From contig NW_027475133.1 in NCBI RefSeq assembly GCF_051020985.1, forward strand, positions 4,960,001 through 5,024,000: 64,000 nucleotides of DNA, in the 5' to 3' direction. Numbering within the stretch: position 1 is the stretch's first letter; each line of letters begins with the position of its first letter. The notes below the pieces were generated by a model. That model worked only from the letters and a program-made list of their open reading frames with translations, was not told where the DNA came from and searched no databases. Made by a program: the position numbers and the translations under genes. This DNA is from Nomia melanderi (taxonomy: Eukaryota > Arthropoda > Insecta > Hymenoptera > Halictidae). Shown piece after piece: positions 1 through 9,984 of the stretch.

Positions 1-46
1 GGGGCCGGACACTCAGGGTCAGGGGAAAATCCAATATATATCTGGT
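1..46 (+). repeat. Partial monomer at the left window edge
   Basis: These 46 bases correspond to the last part of the unit, from GGGGCCGGACACTCAGGGTC to the CTGGT just before GATATC. The array continues beyond the window on this side. Confidence 0.95.
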
Positions 47-58
47 GATATCTCGGGT

Positions 59-73
59 GCTATTACAGATAGC
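59..73. repeat. Recurring inverted repeat 1 (GCTAT-5 nt-ATAGC), example
   Basis: GCTAT and ATAGC are exact reverse complements around a 5-base loop (TACAG here, TAGAG in the other subfamily). The arms extend outward to GTGCTAT/ATAGCGC with one T-G wobble. The C/G difference that defines the two main subfamilies falls in the loop, so the stem is unaffected. The element recurs in almost every unit at unit positions 13-27. A protein-binding or cruciform role is possible but not shown. Confidence 0.8.
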
Positions 74-535
74 GCAATAAACCAGAGTGCATTGTCTGTA
101 GGAGGCCCTGGCGCATGAACCTGTGCAGCGGCAACGACCTCGGACCACCAGGGGCCGAGAAAACCACAGTCTCATGGGGCCGGACACTCTGGGTCAGGGG
201 AAAATCCAATATATATCTGGTGATATCTCGGGTGCTATTACAGATAGCGCAATAAATCAAAGTGCATTGTCTGCAGGAGGCCCTTGCGAATGAATCTGTT
301 CAGCGGGAACGACCTCGGATCACCAGGGGCCGAGAAAACCACCGACACATGGGGCCGGACACTCAGGGTCGAGGAAAAATCCAATATATATCTGGTGATA
401 TCTCGGGTGCTATTAGAGATAGCGCGATAAATCAAAGTGAATTATCTGCAGGAGGCCCTGGCGCATGCATCTGTGCAGCGGGAACGACCTCGGACCACCA
501 GGGGCCGAGAAAATCACCGTCTCATGGGGACGGAC
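63..535 (+). repeat. Three-monomer cassette P, copy 1
   Basis: This stretch closely matches 3042-3514 (offset 2,979 bp) and most of it matches 5144-5488. It is recognised by GCGGCAACGACC near 128, then CCTTGCGAATGAATCTGTTC near 281-300, then CGACACATGG near 343-352. Boundaries are approximate and were set where variant bases stop agreeing. Confidence 0.8.
139..159. repeat. Recurring inverted repeat 2 (CTCGGACC / GGGCCGAG), example
   Basis: The 21-base segment pairs as an 8-bp stem with one A-G mismatch around a 5-base ACCAG loop. It recurs in most units at unit positions 93-113. In some units the mismatch is repaired by a GGGTCCGAG variant (for example 25341-25361), giving a perfect 8-bp stem. 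Other variants, such as CTAGGACC, weaken it. Function is unknown. Confidence 0.75.
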
Positions 536-688
536 ACTCAGGGTCTGGCGAAAATCCACTATATATCTGGTGATATCTCGGGTGCTATTACAGATAGCGC
601 GATAAATCAAAGTGCATTGTCTGTAGGAGGCACAGGCGAATGAGTCTGTGCAGCAGGAACGACCTCGAACCACCAGGGGCCGAGAAAA

Positions 689-740
689 TTACAGATATTC
701 GGAATCCGTCACCCAAGGTCATGTGAAAATCCAGCATATA
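689..740 (+). repeat. Diverged 52-bp segment S, copy 1
   Basis: From TTACAGATATTCGG to AAATCCAGCATATA the unit departs strongly from consensus, with CCGTCACCCAAGGTCATG where other units have CTCATGGGGCCGGACACTCA. Length and phase are unchanged. The segment is flanked by linked variants: GGCGAATGAGTC and CAGCAGGAACGACCTCGAACC upstream, GATATTTCGGG and TTATAGATAGC downstream. It occurs seven times in the window. Confidence 0.9.
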
Positions 741-904
741 TCTGGTGATATTTCGGGTGCTATTATAGATAGCGCAATAAACCAAAGTGCATTGTCTGTA
801 GGAGGCCCTGGCGCATGAATCTGTGCAGCGGGAACGACCTCGGACCACCAGGGGCCGAGAAAACCACAGTCACATGGGGCCGGTCACTCAGGGTCAGGGG
901 AAAA

Positions 905-1300
905 TCCAATATATATATCAGGCGATATCTCGGGTGCTATTAGATACAGCGCAATAAACCAAAGTGTATTATCTGCAAGAGGCCCTGGCGCATGCATCTG
1001 TGCAGCGGGAACGACCTCGGACCACCAGGGGCCGAGAAAACTAAAGTCTCATGGGGCCGGACACTCAGGGTCTGGGGAAAATCCATTATATATCTGGTGA
1101 TATGTCGGGAGCTATTACAGATAGCGCAATAAATCAAAGTTCATTGTCTGGAGGAGGCCCTGGCGCATGAATCTGTGGAGCGGGAACGACCTCGGTCCAC
1201 CAGGGGCCGAGAAAACCACCGTCTCATGGGGCTGGACACTCAGGGTGAGGGTAATATCCAATATATATCTGGTGATATCTCGGGTGCTATTACAGATAGC
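905..1300 (+). repeat. Cassette Q, copy 1: TA-expanded monomer followed by GATATGTCGGGAGC monomer
   Basis: The AT-rich core is longer by 2 bp (CCAATATATATATCAGG, from 905). The next unit carries AAACTAAAGTC and ends its core CCATTATATATCTGG. The unit after that has lost the EcoRV site (GATATGTCGGGAGC near 1099). The same succession recurs near 2483 and 4760. The phase of all following units moves by +2. Confidence 0.85.
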
Positions 1301-1812
1301 GCAATAAATCAAAGTGCATTGTCTGTAGGAGGCCCTGGCGCATGAATCTGTGCAGCGGGAACGACCTCGGACCATCAGGGGCCGAAAAAACCACAGTCTC
1401 ATGGGGCCGGACACTCATGGTCAGGGTAAAATCCAGTATATATCTGGTGATATCTCGGGTGCTATTACAGATAGCGCAATAAATCAATGTGCATTGTCTG
1501 GAGAAGGCCCTGGCGCATGAATCTGTGCAGCGGGAACGATTTCGGACCACCAGGGGCCGAGACAACAACCGTCTCATGGGGCCGGACACTCAGGGTCAGG
1601 GAAAAATCCAATATATATCTGGTGATATCTCGGGTTATATTACAGATAGCACAATAAATCAAAGTGCATTGTCTGTAGGAGGCCCTGGCGCATGAATCTG
1701 TGCAGAGTGAACGACCTCGGACCACCAGGGGCCGAGAAAACCACCGTCTCATGGCGCCGGACACTCAGGGTCAGGGGAAAATCCAATATATATCTGGTGA
1801 TATCTCGGGTGC

Positions 1813-1856
1813 TATTACAGATAGCGCAATAAATCAAAGTGAATTATCTGCAGGAG
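1813..1856 (+). repeat. Recombinant monomer segment (TTACAG left, GAATTATCTGCAGG right)
   Basis: The left part has the TTACAG and AAATC variants of one subfamily. The right part has the GTGAATTATCTGCAGG variants of the other. The breakpoint lies in the shared CAAAGTG. This is direct evidence that the two subfamilies exchange within a 40-bp stretch. Confidence 0.75.
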
Positions 1857-2482
1857 GCCCTGGCGCATGAATCTGTGCAGCGGGAACGACCTCGGACCAC
1901 CAGGGGCCGAGAAAACCACAGTCTCATGGAGCCGGACACTCAGGGTCAGGGGAAAATCCAATATATATCTGGTGATATCTCGGGTGCTATTACAGATAGC
2001 GCAATAAACCAAAGTGAATTATCTGCAGGAGGCCCTGGCGCATGAATCTGTGCAGCGGGAACGACCTCGGACCACCAGGGGCCGAGAAAACCACAGTCTC
2101 ATGGAGCCGGACACTCAGGGTCAGGGGAAAATCCAATATATATCTGGTGATATCTCGGGTGCTATTACAGATAGCGCAATAAATCAAAGTGAATTATCTG
2201 CAGCAGGCCCTGGCGCATGAATCTGTGCAGCGGGAACGACCTCGGACCACCAGGGGCCGAGAAAACCACAGTCACATGGGGCCGGTCACTCAGGGTCAGG
2301 GGAAAATCCAATATATATCTGGTGATATCTCGGGTGCTATTAGATACAGCGCAATAAACCTAATTGAATTATCTGCAGGAGGCCCTGGCGCATGAATCTG
2401 GGCAGCGGGAACGACCTCGGACCACCAGGGGCCGAGAAAACCACAGTCTAGTGGGGCCGGACACTCAGGGTCAGGGGAAAAT

Positions 2483-2880
2483 CCAATATATATATCAAGT
2501 GATATCTCGGGTGCTATTAGATACAGCACAATAAACCAAAGTGTATTATCTGCAAGAGGCCCTGGCGCATGCATCTGTGCAGCGTGAACGACCTCGGACC
2601 ACCAGGGGCCGAGAAAACTAAAGTCTCATGGGGCCGGACACTCAGGGTCTGGGGAAAATCCATTATATATCTGGTGATATGTCGGGAGCTATTACAGATA
2701 GCGCAATAAATCAAAGTTCATTGTCTGGACGAGGCCGTGGCGCATGAATCTGTGCAGCGGGAACGACCTCGGTCCACCAGGGGCCGAGAAAACCACCGTC
2801 TCATGGGGCTGGACACTCAGGGTCAGGGAAAAATCCAATATATATCTGGTGATATCTCGGGTTATATTACAGATAGCACA
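2483..2880 (+). repeat. Cassette Q, copy 2
   Basis: It shows the same +2 bp core expansion (here followed by CAAGTGATATC), then the AAACTAAAGTC unit and the GATATGTCGGGAGC unit. It lies 1,577 bp (9 units plus 2) after copy 1. Confidence 0.85.
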
Positions 2881-3041
2881 ATAAATCAAAGTGCATTGTC
2901 TGGACGAGGCCCTGGCGCATGAATCTGTGCAGCGGGAACGACCTCGGTCCACCAGGGGCCGAGAAAACCACCGTCTCATGGGGCTGGACACTCAGGGTGC
3001 GGGTAATATCCAATATATATCGGGTGATATCTCGGGTGCTA

Positions 3042-3514
3042 TTACAGATAGCGCAATAAATCAAAGTGCATTGTCTGTAGGAGGCCCTGGCGCATGAACC
3101 TGTGCAGCGGCAACGACCTCGGACCACCAGGGGCCGAGAAAACCACAGTCTCATGGGGCCGGACACTCTGGGTCAGGGGAAAATCCAATATATATCTGGT
3201 GATATCTTGGGTGCTATTACAGATAGCGCAATAAATCAAAGTGCATTGTCTGCAGGAGGCCCTTGCGAATGAATCTGTTCAGCGGGAACGACCTCGGATC
3301 ACCAGGGGCCGAGAAAACCACAGACACATGGGGCCGGACACTCAGGGTCGAGGAAAAATCCAATATATATCTGGTGATATCTCGGGTGCTATTAGAGATA
3401 GCGCGATAAATCAAAGTGAATTATCTGCAGGAGGCCCTGGCGCATGCATCTGTGCAGCGGGAACGACCTCGGACCACCAGGGGCCGAGAAAATCACCGTC
3501 TCATGGGGACGGGC
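3042..3514 (+). repeat. Three-monomer cassette P, copy 2
   Basis: This is a copy of 63-535, sharing the GCGGCAACG, CTTGCGAATGAATCTGTTC and ACACATGG variants. It differs at a few bases, for example TTGGG in place of CTCGGG near 3208-3212. The offset of 2,979 equals 17 units plus 4 bp, the 4 bp coming from two TA expansions in between. Confidence 0.8.
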
Positions 3515-3674
3515 ACTCAGGGTCTGGGGAAAATCCAATATGTATCTGCTGATATCTCGGGTGCTATTAGAGATAGCGTAACAAACCAAAGTGCATTGTC
3601 TGTAGGAGGCCCTGGCGCATGAATCTGTGCAGCGGGAACGACCTCTGACCACAAGAGGCCGAGAAAACCACCGT

Positions 3675-4290
3675 CTCATGGGGCCGGACACTCAGGGTCG
3701 AGGAAAAATCCAATATATATCTGGTGATATCTCGGGTGCTATTACAGATAGCGCGATAAATCAAAGTGCATTGTCTGTAGGAGGCACTGGCGAATGAGTC
3801 TGTGCAGCAGGAACGACCTCGAACCACCAGGGGCCGAGAAAATTACAGATATTCGGAATCCGTCACCCAAGGTCATGTGAAAATCCAGCATATATCTGGT
3901 GATATTTCGGGTGCTATTATAGATAGCGCAATAAACCAAAGTGAATTATCTGCAGTAGGCCCTGGCGCATGCATCTGTGCAGCGGGAACGACCTCGGACA
4001 ACCAGGGGCCGAGAAAGCCACAGACTCATGGGGCTGGACACTCAGGGTTAGGGAAAAATCCAATATATATCTGGTGATATCTCGGGTGCTATTACAGATA
4101 GTACAATAAATCAAAGTGCACTGTCTGTAGGAGGCCCTGGCGCATGAATCTGTGCAGCGGGAACGACCTCGGACCACCAGGGGCCGAGAAAACCAACGTC
4201 TCATGGGGACGGACACTCAGGGTCTGGCGAAAATCCACTATATATCTGGTGATATCTCGGGTGCTATTAGAGATAGCGCAATAAACCAAA
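3675..4290 (+). repeat. Cassette R, copy 1 (about 3.5 monomers)
   Basis: It is nearly identical to 5427-6042 at an offset of 1,752 bp. It contains a diverged 52-bp segment (3843-3894), then CTGCAGTAGG, TTAGGGAAAAATCC and GATAGTACAATAAATC variants. One seen difference is AACCAACGTC near 4191-4200 against AACCACCGTC in the second copy. Confidence 0.8.
3843..3894 (+). repeat. Diverged segment S, copy 2
   Basis: Same diverged segment with the same upstream and downstream linked variants. It sits inside cassette R. Confidence 0.9.
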
Positions 4291-4759
4291 GTGAATTATC
4301 TGCAGGAGGCCCTGGCGCATGAATCTGTGCAGCGGGAACGACCTCGGACTACCAGGGGCCGAGAAAACCACAGTCTCATGGAGCCGGACACTCAGGGTCA
4401 GGGGAAAATCCAATATATATCTGGTGATATCTCGGGTGCTATTACAGATAGCGCAATAAATCAAATTGAATTATCTGCAGGAGGCCCTGGCGCATGAATC
4501 TGTACAGCGGGAACGACCTCGGACCACCAGGGGCCGAGAAAACCACAGTCACATGGGGCCGGTCACTCAGGGTCAGGGGAAAATCCAATATATATCTGGT
4601 GATATCTCGGGTGCTATTAGATACAGCGCAATAAACCAAATCGAATTATCTGCAGGAGGCCCTGGCGCATGAATCTGGGCAGCGGGAACGACCTCGGACC
4701 ACCAGGGGCCGAGAAAACCACAGTCTAGTGGGGCCGGACACTCAGGGTCAGGGGAAAAT

Positions 4760-5155
4760 CCAATATATATATCAGGTGATATCTCGGGTGCTATTAGATA
4801 CAGCGCAATAAACCAAAGTGTATTATCTGCAAGAGGCCCTGGCGCATGCATCTGTGCAGCGGGAACGACCTCGGACCACCAGGGGCCGAGAAAACTAAAG
4901 TCTCATGGGGCCGGACACTCAGGGTCTGGGGAAAATCCATTGTATATCTGGTGATATGTCGGGAGCTATTACAGATAGCGCAATAAATCAAAGTTCATTG
5001 TCTGGAGGAGGCCCTGGCGCATGAATCTGTGCAGCGGGAACGACCTCGGTCCACCAGGGGCCGAGAAAACCACCGTCTCATGGGGCTGGACACTCAGGGT
5101 GAGGGTAATATCCAATATATATCTGGTGATATCTCGGGTGCTATTACAGATAGCG
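4760..5155 (+). repeat. Cassette Q, copy 3
   Basis: This is the third occurrence of the +2 bp expansion and the two following marker units, 2,277 bp (13 units plus 2) after copy 2. It leads directly into cassette P copy 3. Confidence 0.85.
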
Positions 5156-5488
5156 CAATAAATCAAAGTGCATTGTCTGTAGGAGGCCCTGGCGCATGAA
5201 CCTGTGCAGCGGCAACGACCTCGGACCACCAGGGGCCGGGAAAACCACAGTCTCATGGGGCCGGACACTCTGGGTCAGGGGAAAATCCAATATATATCTG
5301 GTGATATCTCGGGTGCTATTACAGATAGCGCAATAAATCAAAGTGCATTGTCTGCAGGAGGCCCTTGCGAATGAATCTGTTCAGCGGGAACGACCTCGGA
5401 TCACCAGGGGCCGAGAAAACCACCGACACATGGGGCCGGACACTCAGGGTCGAGGAAAAATCCAATATATATCTGGTGATATCTCGGG
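5144..5488 (+). repeat. Cassette P, copy 3, shortened by one monomer
   Basis: It matches the first two units of cassette P. It then passes directly into the GGAGGCAC(G/A/T)GGCGAATGAG unit, which in copies 1 and 2 is reached one unit later. This is what a one-unit deletion by unequal exchange would produce. Confidence 0.75.
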
Positions 5489-6042
5489 TGCTATTACAGA
5501 TAGCGCGATAAATCAAAGTGCATTGTCTGTAGGAGGCACGGGCGAATGAGTCTGTGCAGCAGGAACGACCTCGAACCACCAGGGGCCGAGAAAATTACAG
5601 ATATTCGGAATCCGTCACCCAAGGTCATGTGAAAATCCAGCATATATCTGGTGATATTTCGGGTGCTATTATAGATAGCGCAATAAACCAAAGTGAATTA
5701 TCTGCAGTAGGCCCTGGCGCATGCATCTGTGCAGCGGGAACGACCTCGGACAACCAGGGGCCGAGAAAGCCACAGACTCATGGGGCTGGACACTCAGGGT
5801 TAGGGAAAAATCCAATATATATCTGGTGATATCTCGGGTGCTATTACAGATAGTACAATAAATCAAAGTGCACTGTCTGTAGGAGGCCCTGGCGCATGAA
5901 TCTGTGCAGCGGGAACGACCTCGGACCACCAGGGGCCGAGAAAACCACCGTCTCATGGGGACGGACACTCAGGGTCTGGCGAAAATCCACTATATATCTG
6001 GTGATATCTCGGGTGCTATTAGAGATAGCGCAATAAACCAAA
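5427..6042 (+). repeat. Cassette R, copy 2
   Basis: It carries the same ordered variants as 3675-4290. It continues into units that are again shared with 8470-8950. Confidence 0.8.
5595..5646 (+). repeat. Diverged segment S, copy 3
   Basis: Same segment, 1,752 bp after copy 2, again inside cassette R. Confidence 0.9.
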
Positions 6043-6149
6043 CTGCATTGTCTGTAGGAGGCCCTGGCGCATGAATCTGTGCAGCGGGAGCGACCTCTGA
6101 CCACAAGGGGCCGAGAAAACCACCGTCTCATGGGGCCGGACACTCAGGG

Positions 6150-8469
6150 TCGAGGAAAAATCCAATATATATCTGGTGATATCTCGGGTGCTATTACAGA
6201 TAGCGCAATAAATCAAAGTGCATTGTCTGTAGGAGGCCCTGGCGCATCAATCTGTGCAGCGGGAACGACCTCGGACCACCAGCGGCCGAGAAAACCACAG
6301 TCTCATGGGGCCGGACACTCAGGGTCAGGGGAAAATCCAATATATATTTGGTGATATCTCGGGTGCTATTAGAGATAGCGCAATAAACCAAAGTGAATTA
6401 TCTGCAGGAGGCCCTGGCGCATGAATCTGTGCAGCGGGAACGACCTCGGACCACCAGGGGCCGAAAAAACCACAGTCTCATGGGGCCGGACACTCATGGT
6501 CAGGGTAAAATCCAATATATATCTGGTGATATCTCGGGTGCTATTACAGATAGCGCAATAAATCAAAGTGCATAGTCTGTAGGAGGCCCCGGCGCATGAA
6601 TCTGTGCAGCGGGAACGACCTCGGACGACCAGGGGCCCTGAAAACCACAGTCTCATGTGGCCGGACACTCAGGGTCAGGGAAAAATCCAATATATATCTG
6701 GTGATGTCTCGGGTGCTATTACAGATAGCGCAATAAATCAATGTGCATTGTCTGTAGGAGACCCTGGCGCATGAATCTGTGCAGCGGGAACGACCTCGGA
6801 CCACCACGGGCCGAGAAAACGACCGTCTCATGGGGCCGGACACTCAGGGTCAGTGAAAAATCCAGTATATATCTGGTGATATCTCGGGTGCTATTACAGA
6901 TAGCGCAATTAACCAAAGTGAATTATCTGCAGGAGGCCCTGGCGCATGAATCTGTGCAGCGGGAACGTCCTCGGACCTCCAGGGGCCGAGACAACCACAG
7001 TCTCATGGGGCCGGACACTCAGGGTCAGGGGAAAATCCAATATATATCTGGTGATATCTCGGGTGCTATTACAGATAGCGCAATAAATCAAAGTGCATTG
7101 TCTGTAGGAGGCCCTGGCGCATGAATCTGTGCAGCGGGAACGACCTCGGACGATCAGGGGCCGAAAAAACCACAGTCTCATGGGGCCGGACACTCATGGT
7201 CAGGGTAAAATCCAATATATATCTGGTGATATCTCGGGTGCTATTACAGATAGCGCAATAAATCAAAGTGCATTGTCTGTAGGAGGCCCTGGCGCATGAA
7301 TCTGTGCATCGGGAACGACGTCGGACCACCAGGGGCCGAGAAAACCACAGTCTCATGGGGCCGGACACTCAGGGTCAGGGGAAAATCCAGTATATATCTG
7401 GTGATATCTCGGGTGCTATTAGAGATAGCGCAATAAACCAAAGTGAATTATCTGCAGGAGGCGCTGGCGCATGAATCTGTGCAGCGGGAACGTCCTCGGA
7501 CCTCCAGGGGCCGAGACAACCACAGTCTCATGGGGCCGGACACTCAGGGTCAGGGGAAAATCCAATATATATCTGGTGATATCTCGGGTGCTATTACAGA
7601 TAGCGCAATAAATCAAAGTGCATTGTCTGTAGGAGGCCCTGGCGCATGAATCTGTGCAGCGGGAACGACCTCGGACCACCAGGGGCCGAGAAAACCACAG
7701 TCTCATGGGGCCGGACACTCAGGGACAGGGAAAAATCAAAAATATATCTGCCGATATCTCGGGTGCTATTGCCGATAGCGCAATAAATCAAAGAGCATTG
7801 TCTGCAGGAGGCCCTTGCGAATGAATCTGTTCAGCGGGAACGACCTCGGATCACCAGGGGCCGAGAAAACTACCGATACATGGGGCCGGACACTCAGGGT
7901 CGAGGAAAAATCCTATATATATCTGGTGATATCTCGGGTGCTATTAGAGATAGCGCGATAAATCAAAGTGAATTATCTGCAGGAGGCCCTGGCGCATGCA
8001 TCTGTGCATCGGGAACGACCTCGGACCACCAGGGGCCGAGAAATCCACCGTCTCATGGGGCCGGGCACTCAGGGTCTGGGGAAAATCCAATATGTATCTG
8101 GTGATATCTCGGGTGCTATTAGAGATAGCGTAATAAACCAGAGTGCATTGTCTGTAGGAGGCCCTGGCGCATGAATCTGTGCAGCGGGAACGACCTCTGA
8201 CCACAAGAGGCCGAGAAAACCACCGTCTCATGGGGCCGGACACTCAGGGTCAGGGTAAAATCCAATATATATCTGGTGATATCTCGGGTGCTATTACAGA
8301 TAGCGCAATAAATCAATGTGCATTGTCTGTAGGAGGCCCTGGCGCATGAATCTGTGCAGCGGGAACGACCTCGGACCACCAGGGGCCGAAAAAACCACAG
8401 TCTCATGGGGCCGGACACTCAGGGTCAGGGGAAAATCCAATATATATCTGGTGATATCTCGGGTGCTAT
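6150..8469 (+). repeat. Ordinary monomers between cassette R copies
   Basis: About 13 units without a long internal duplication that I could follow. The GTCCTCGGACCTCC ... GAGACAACC variant first appears here (near 6967 and 7492). It recurs to about 20.3 kb. Confidence 0.85.
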
Positions 8470-8950
8470 TAGAGATAGCGCAATAAACCAAAGTGAATTA
8501 TCTGCAGTAGGCCCTGGCGCATGCGTCTGTGCAGCGGGAACGACCTCGGACAACCAGGGGCCGAGAAAGCCGCAGTCTCATGGGGCAGGACACTCAGGGT
8601 TAGGGAAAAATCCAATATATATCTGGTGATATCTCGGGTGCTATTACAGATAGTACAATAAATCAAAGTGCACTGTCTGTAGGAGGCCCTGGCGCATGAA
8701 TCTGTGCAGCGGGAACGACCTCGGACCACCAGGGGCCGAGAAAACCACCGTCTCATGGGGACGGACACTCAGGGTCTGGCGAAAATCCACTATATATCTG
8801 GTGATATCTCGGGTGCTATTAGAGATAGCGCAATAAACCAAACTGCATTGTCTGTAGGAGGCCCTGGCGCATGAATCTGTGCAGCGGGAGCGACCTCTGA
8901 CCACAAGGGGCCGAGAAAACCACCGTCTCATGGGGCCGGACACTCAGGGT
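8470..8950 (+). repeat. Cassette R, partial copy 3
   Basis: It matches 5670-6150 at an offset of 2,800 bp (16 units), including CTGCAGTAGG, GATAGTACAAT and GGGAGCGACCTCTGACCACAAG. A few private bases are present, such as GCATGCGTCTG near 8519-8529. Confidence 0.75.
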
Positions 8951-9984
8951 CGAGTAAAATTCCAATATATATCTGGTGATATCTCGGGTGCTAATAGAGA
9001 TAGCGCAATAAACCAAAGTGAATTATCTGCAGGAGGCCCTGGCGCATGAATCTGGGCAGCGGGAACGACCTCGGGCCACCAGGGGCCGAGAAAACCACCG
9101 TCTCATGGGGCCGGACGCTCAGGGTCGGGGAAAAATCAAATATATATCTGGCGATATCTCGGGTGCTATTACAGATAGCGCAATAAATCAAAGTGCCTTA
9201 TCTGTAGGCGGGCCTAGCTCATGAATCTGTGCAGCGGGATCGACCTCGGACCACCAGGGGCCGAGAAAACCACCGACACATGGGGCGGAGACTCAGGGTC
9301 GGGGAAAAATCCAATATATATCTGGTGATATCTCGGGTGCTATTACAGATAGCGCGATAAATCAAAGTGCATTGTCTGTAGGAGGCACAGGCGAGTGAGT
9401 CTGTGCAGCAGGAACGACCTCGAACCACCAGGGGCCGAGAAAATGACAGATATTCGGAATCCGTCACCCAAGGTCATGTGAAAATCCAGCATATATCTGG
9501 TGATATTTCGGGTGCTATTATAGATAGCGCAATAAACCAAAGTGAATTATCTGCAGGAGGCCCTGGCGCATGAATCTGTGCAGCGGGAACGTCCTCGGAC
9601 CTCTAGGGGCCGAGACAACCAAGGTCTCATGGGGCCGGACACTCAGGGTCAGGGGAAAATCCAATATATATCTGGTGATATCTCGGGTGCTATTACAGAT
9701 AGCGCAATAAATCAAAGTGCATTGTCTGTAGGAGACACTGGCGCATGAACCTGTGCAGCGGGAACGACCTCGGACCTCCAGGGGCCGAGAAAACCACAGT
9801 CTCATGGGGCCGGACACTCAGGGTCAGGGGAAAATCCAGTATATATCTGGTGATATCTCGGGCGCAATTAGAGATAGCGCAATAAACCAAAGTGAATTAT
9901 CTGCAGGAGGCGCTGGCGCATGAATCTGTGCAGCGGGAACGTCCTCGGACCTCCAGGGGCCGAGACAACCACAGTCTCATGGGG
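8951..9984 (+). repeat. Monomers with one 1-bp deletion (GGGGCGGAGACTC)
   Basis: Around 9282-9291 the usual GGGGCCGGACACTC reads GGGGCGGAGACTC, one base shorter, so all later units shift by -1. The same shortened unit recurs near 10857 and 13131 and marks related copies. Confidence 0.85.
9444..9495 (+). repeat. Diverged segment S, copy 4 (TGACAG form)
   Basis: Same segment but starting TGACAG rather than TTACAG. This form is shared with copies 5 and 6. All three sit one unit after the 1-bp-deleted GGGGCGGAGACTC unit. Confidence 0.9.

Larger units (their letters stand above)
47..221 (+). repeat. Reference monomer (first complete 175-bp unit)
   Basis: This is the first complete unit in the phase used here, from GATATC to the base before the next GATATC at 222. 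The hand-made consensus has about 92 G+C of 175 and 8 CpG dinucleotides. It holds a GCTAT/ATAGC dyad at unit positions 13-27, a CTCGG/CCGAG dyad at 93-113 and a TA-rich core at 162-170. This copy is mostly of the TTACAG / GTGCATTGTCTGTAGG type, with private variants such as CAGAG at 99-103. The strand label is arbitrary because no gene or transcript defines direction. Confidence 0.95.

Noticed and set aside
30..46. CCAAT/TATA promoter in CCAATATATATCTGG
   Set aside because: The two motifs overlap and occur in every unit. Nothing downstream looks like a gene, so this is AT-rich satellite core.
75..140. CENP-B box around the AGCGGGAACG segment
   Set aside because: The CGGG is present, but the required TTCG at the right distance and the central A are absent on either strand in the consensus and in the common variants.
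130..200. G-quadruplex from the GGGG and GGG runs
   Set aside because: There are four runs, but two loops are 11 and more than 20 bases long, outside the canonical form.
648..680. tRNA-like B box (GACCTCGAACC) in the segment S units
   Set aside because: It resembles GGTTCGAATCC only loosely. There is no A box at a proper distance and no cloverleaf can be drawn.
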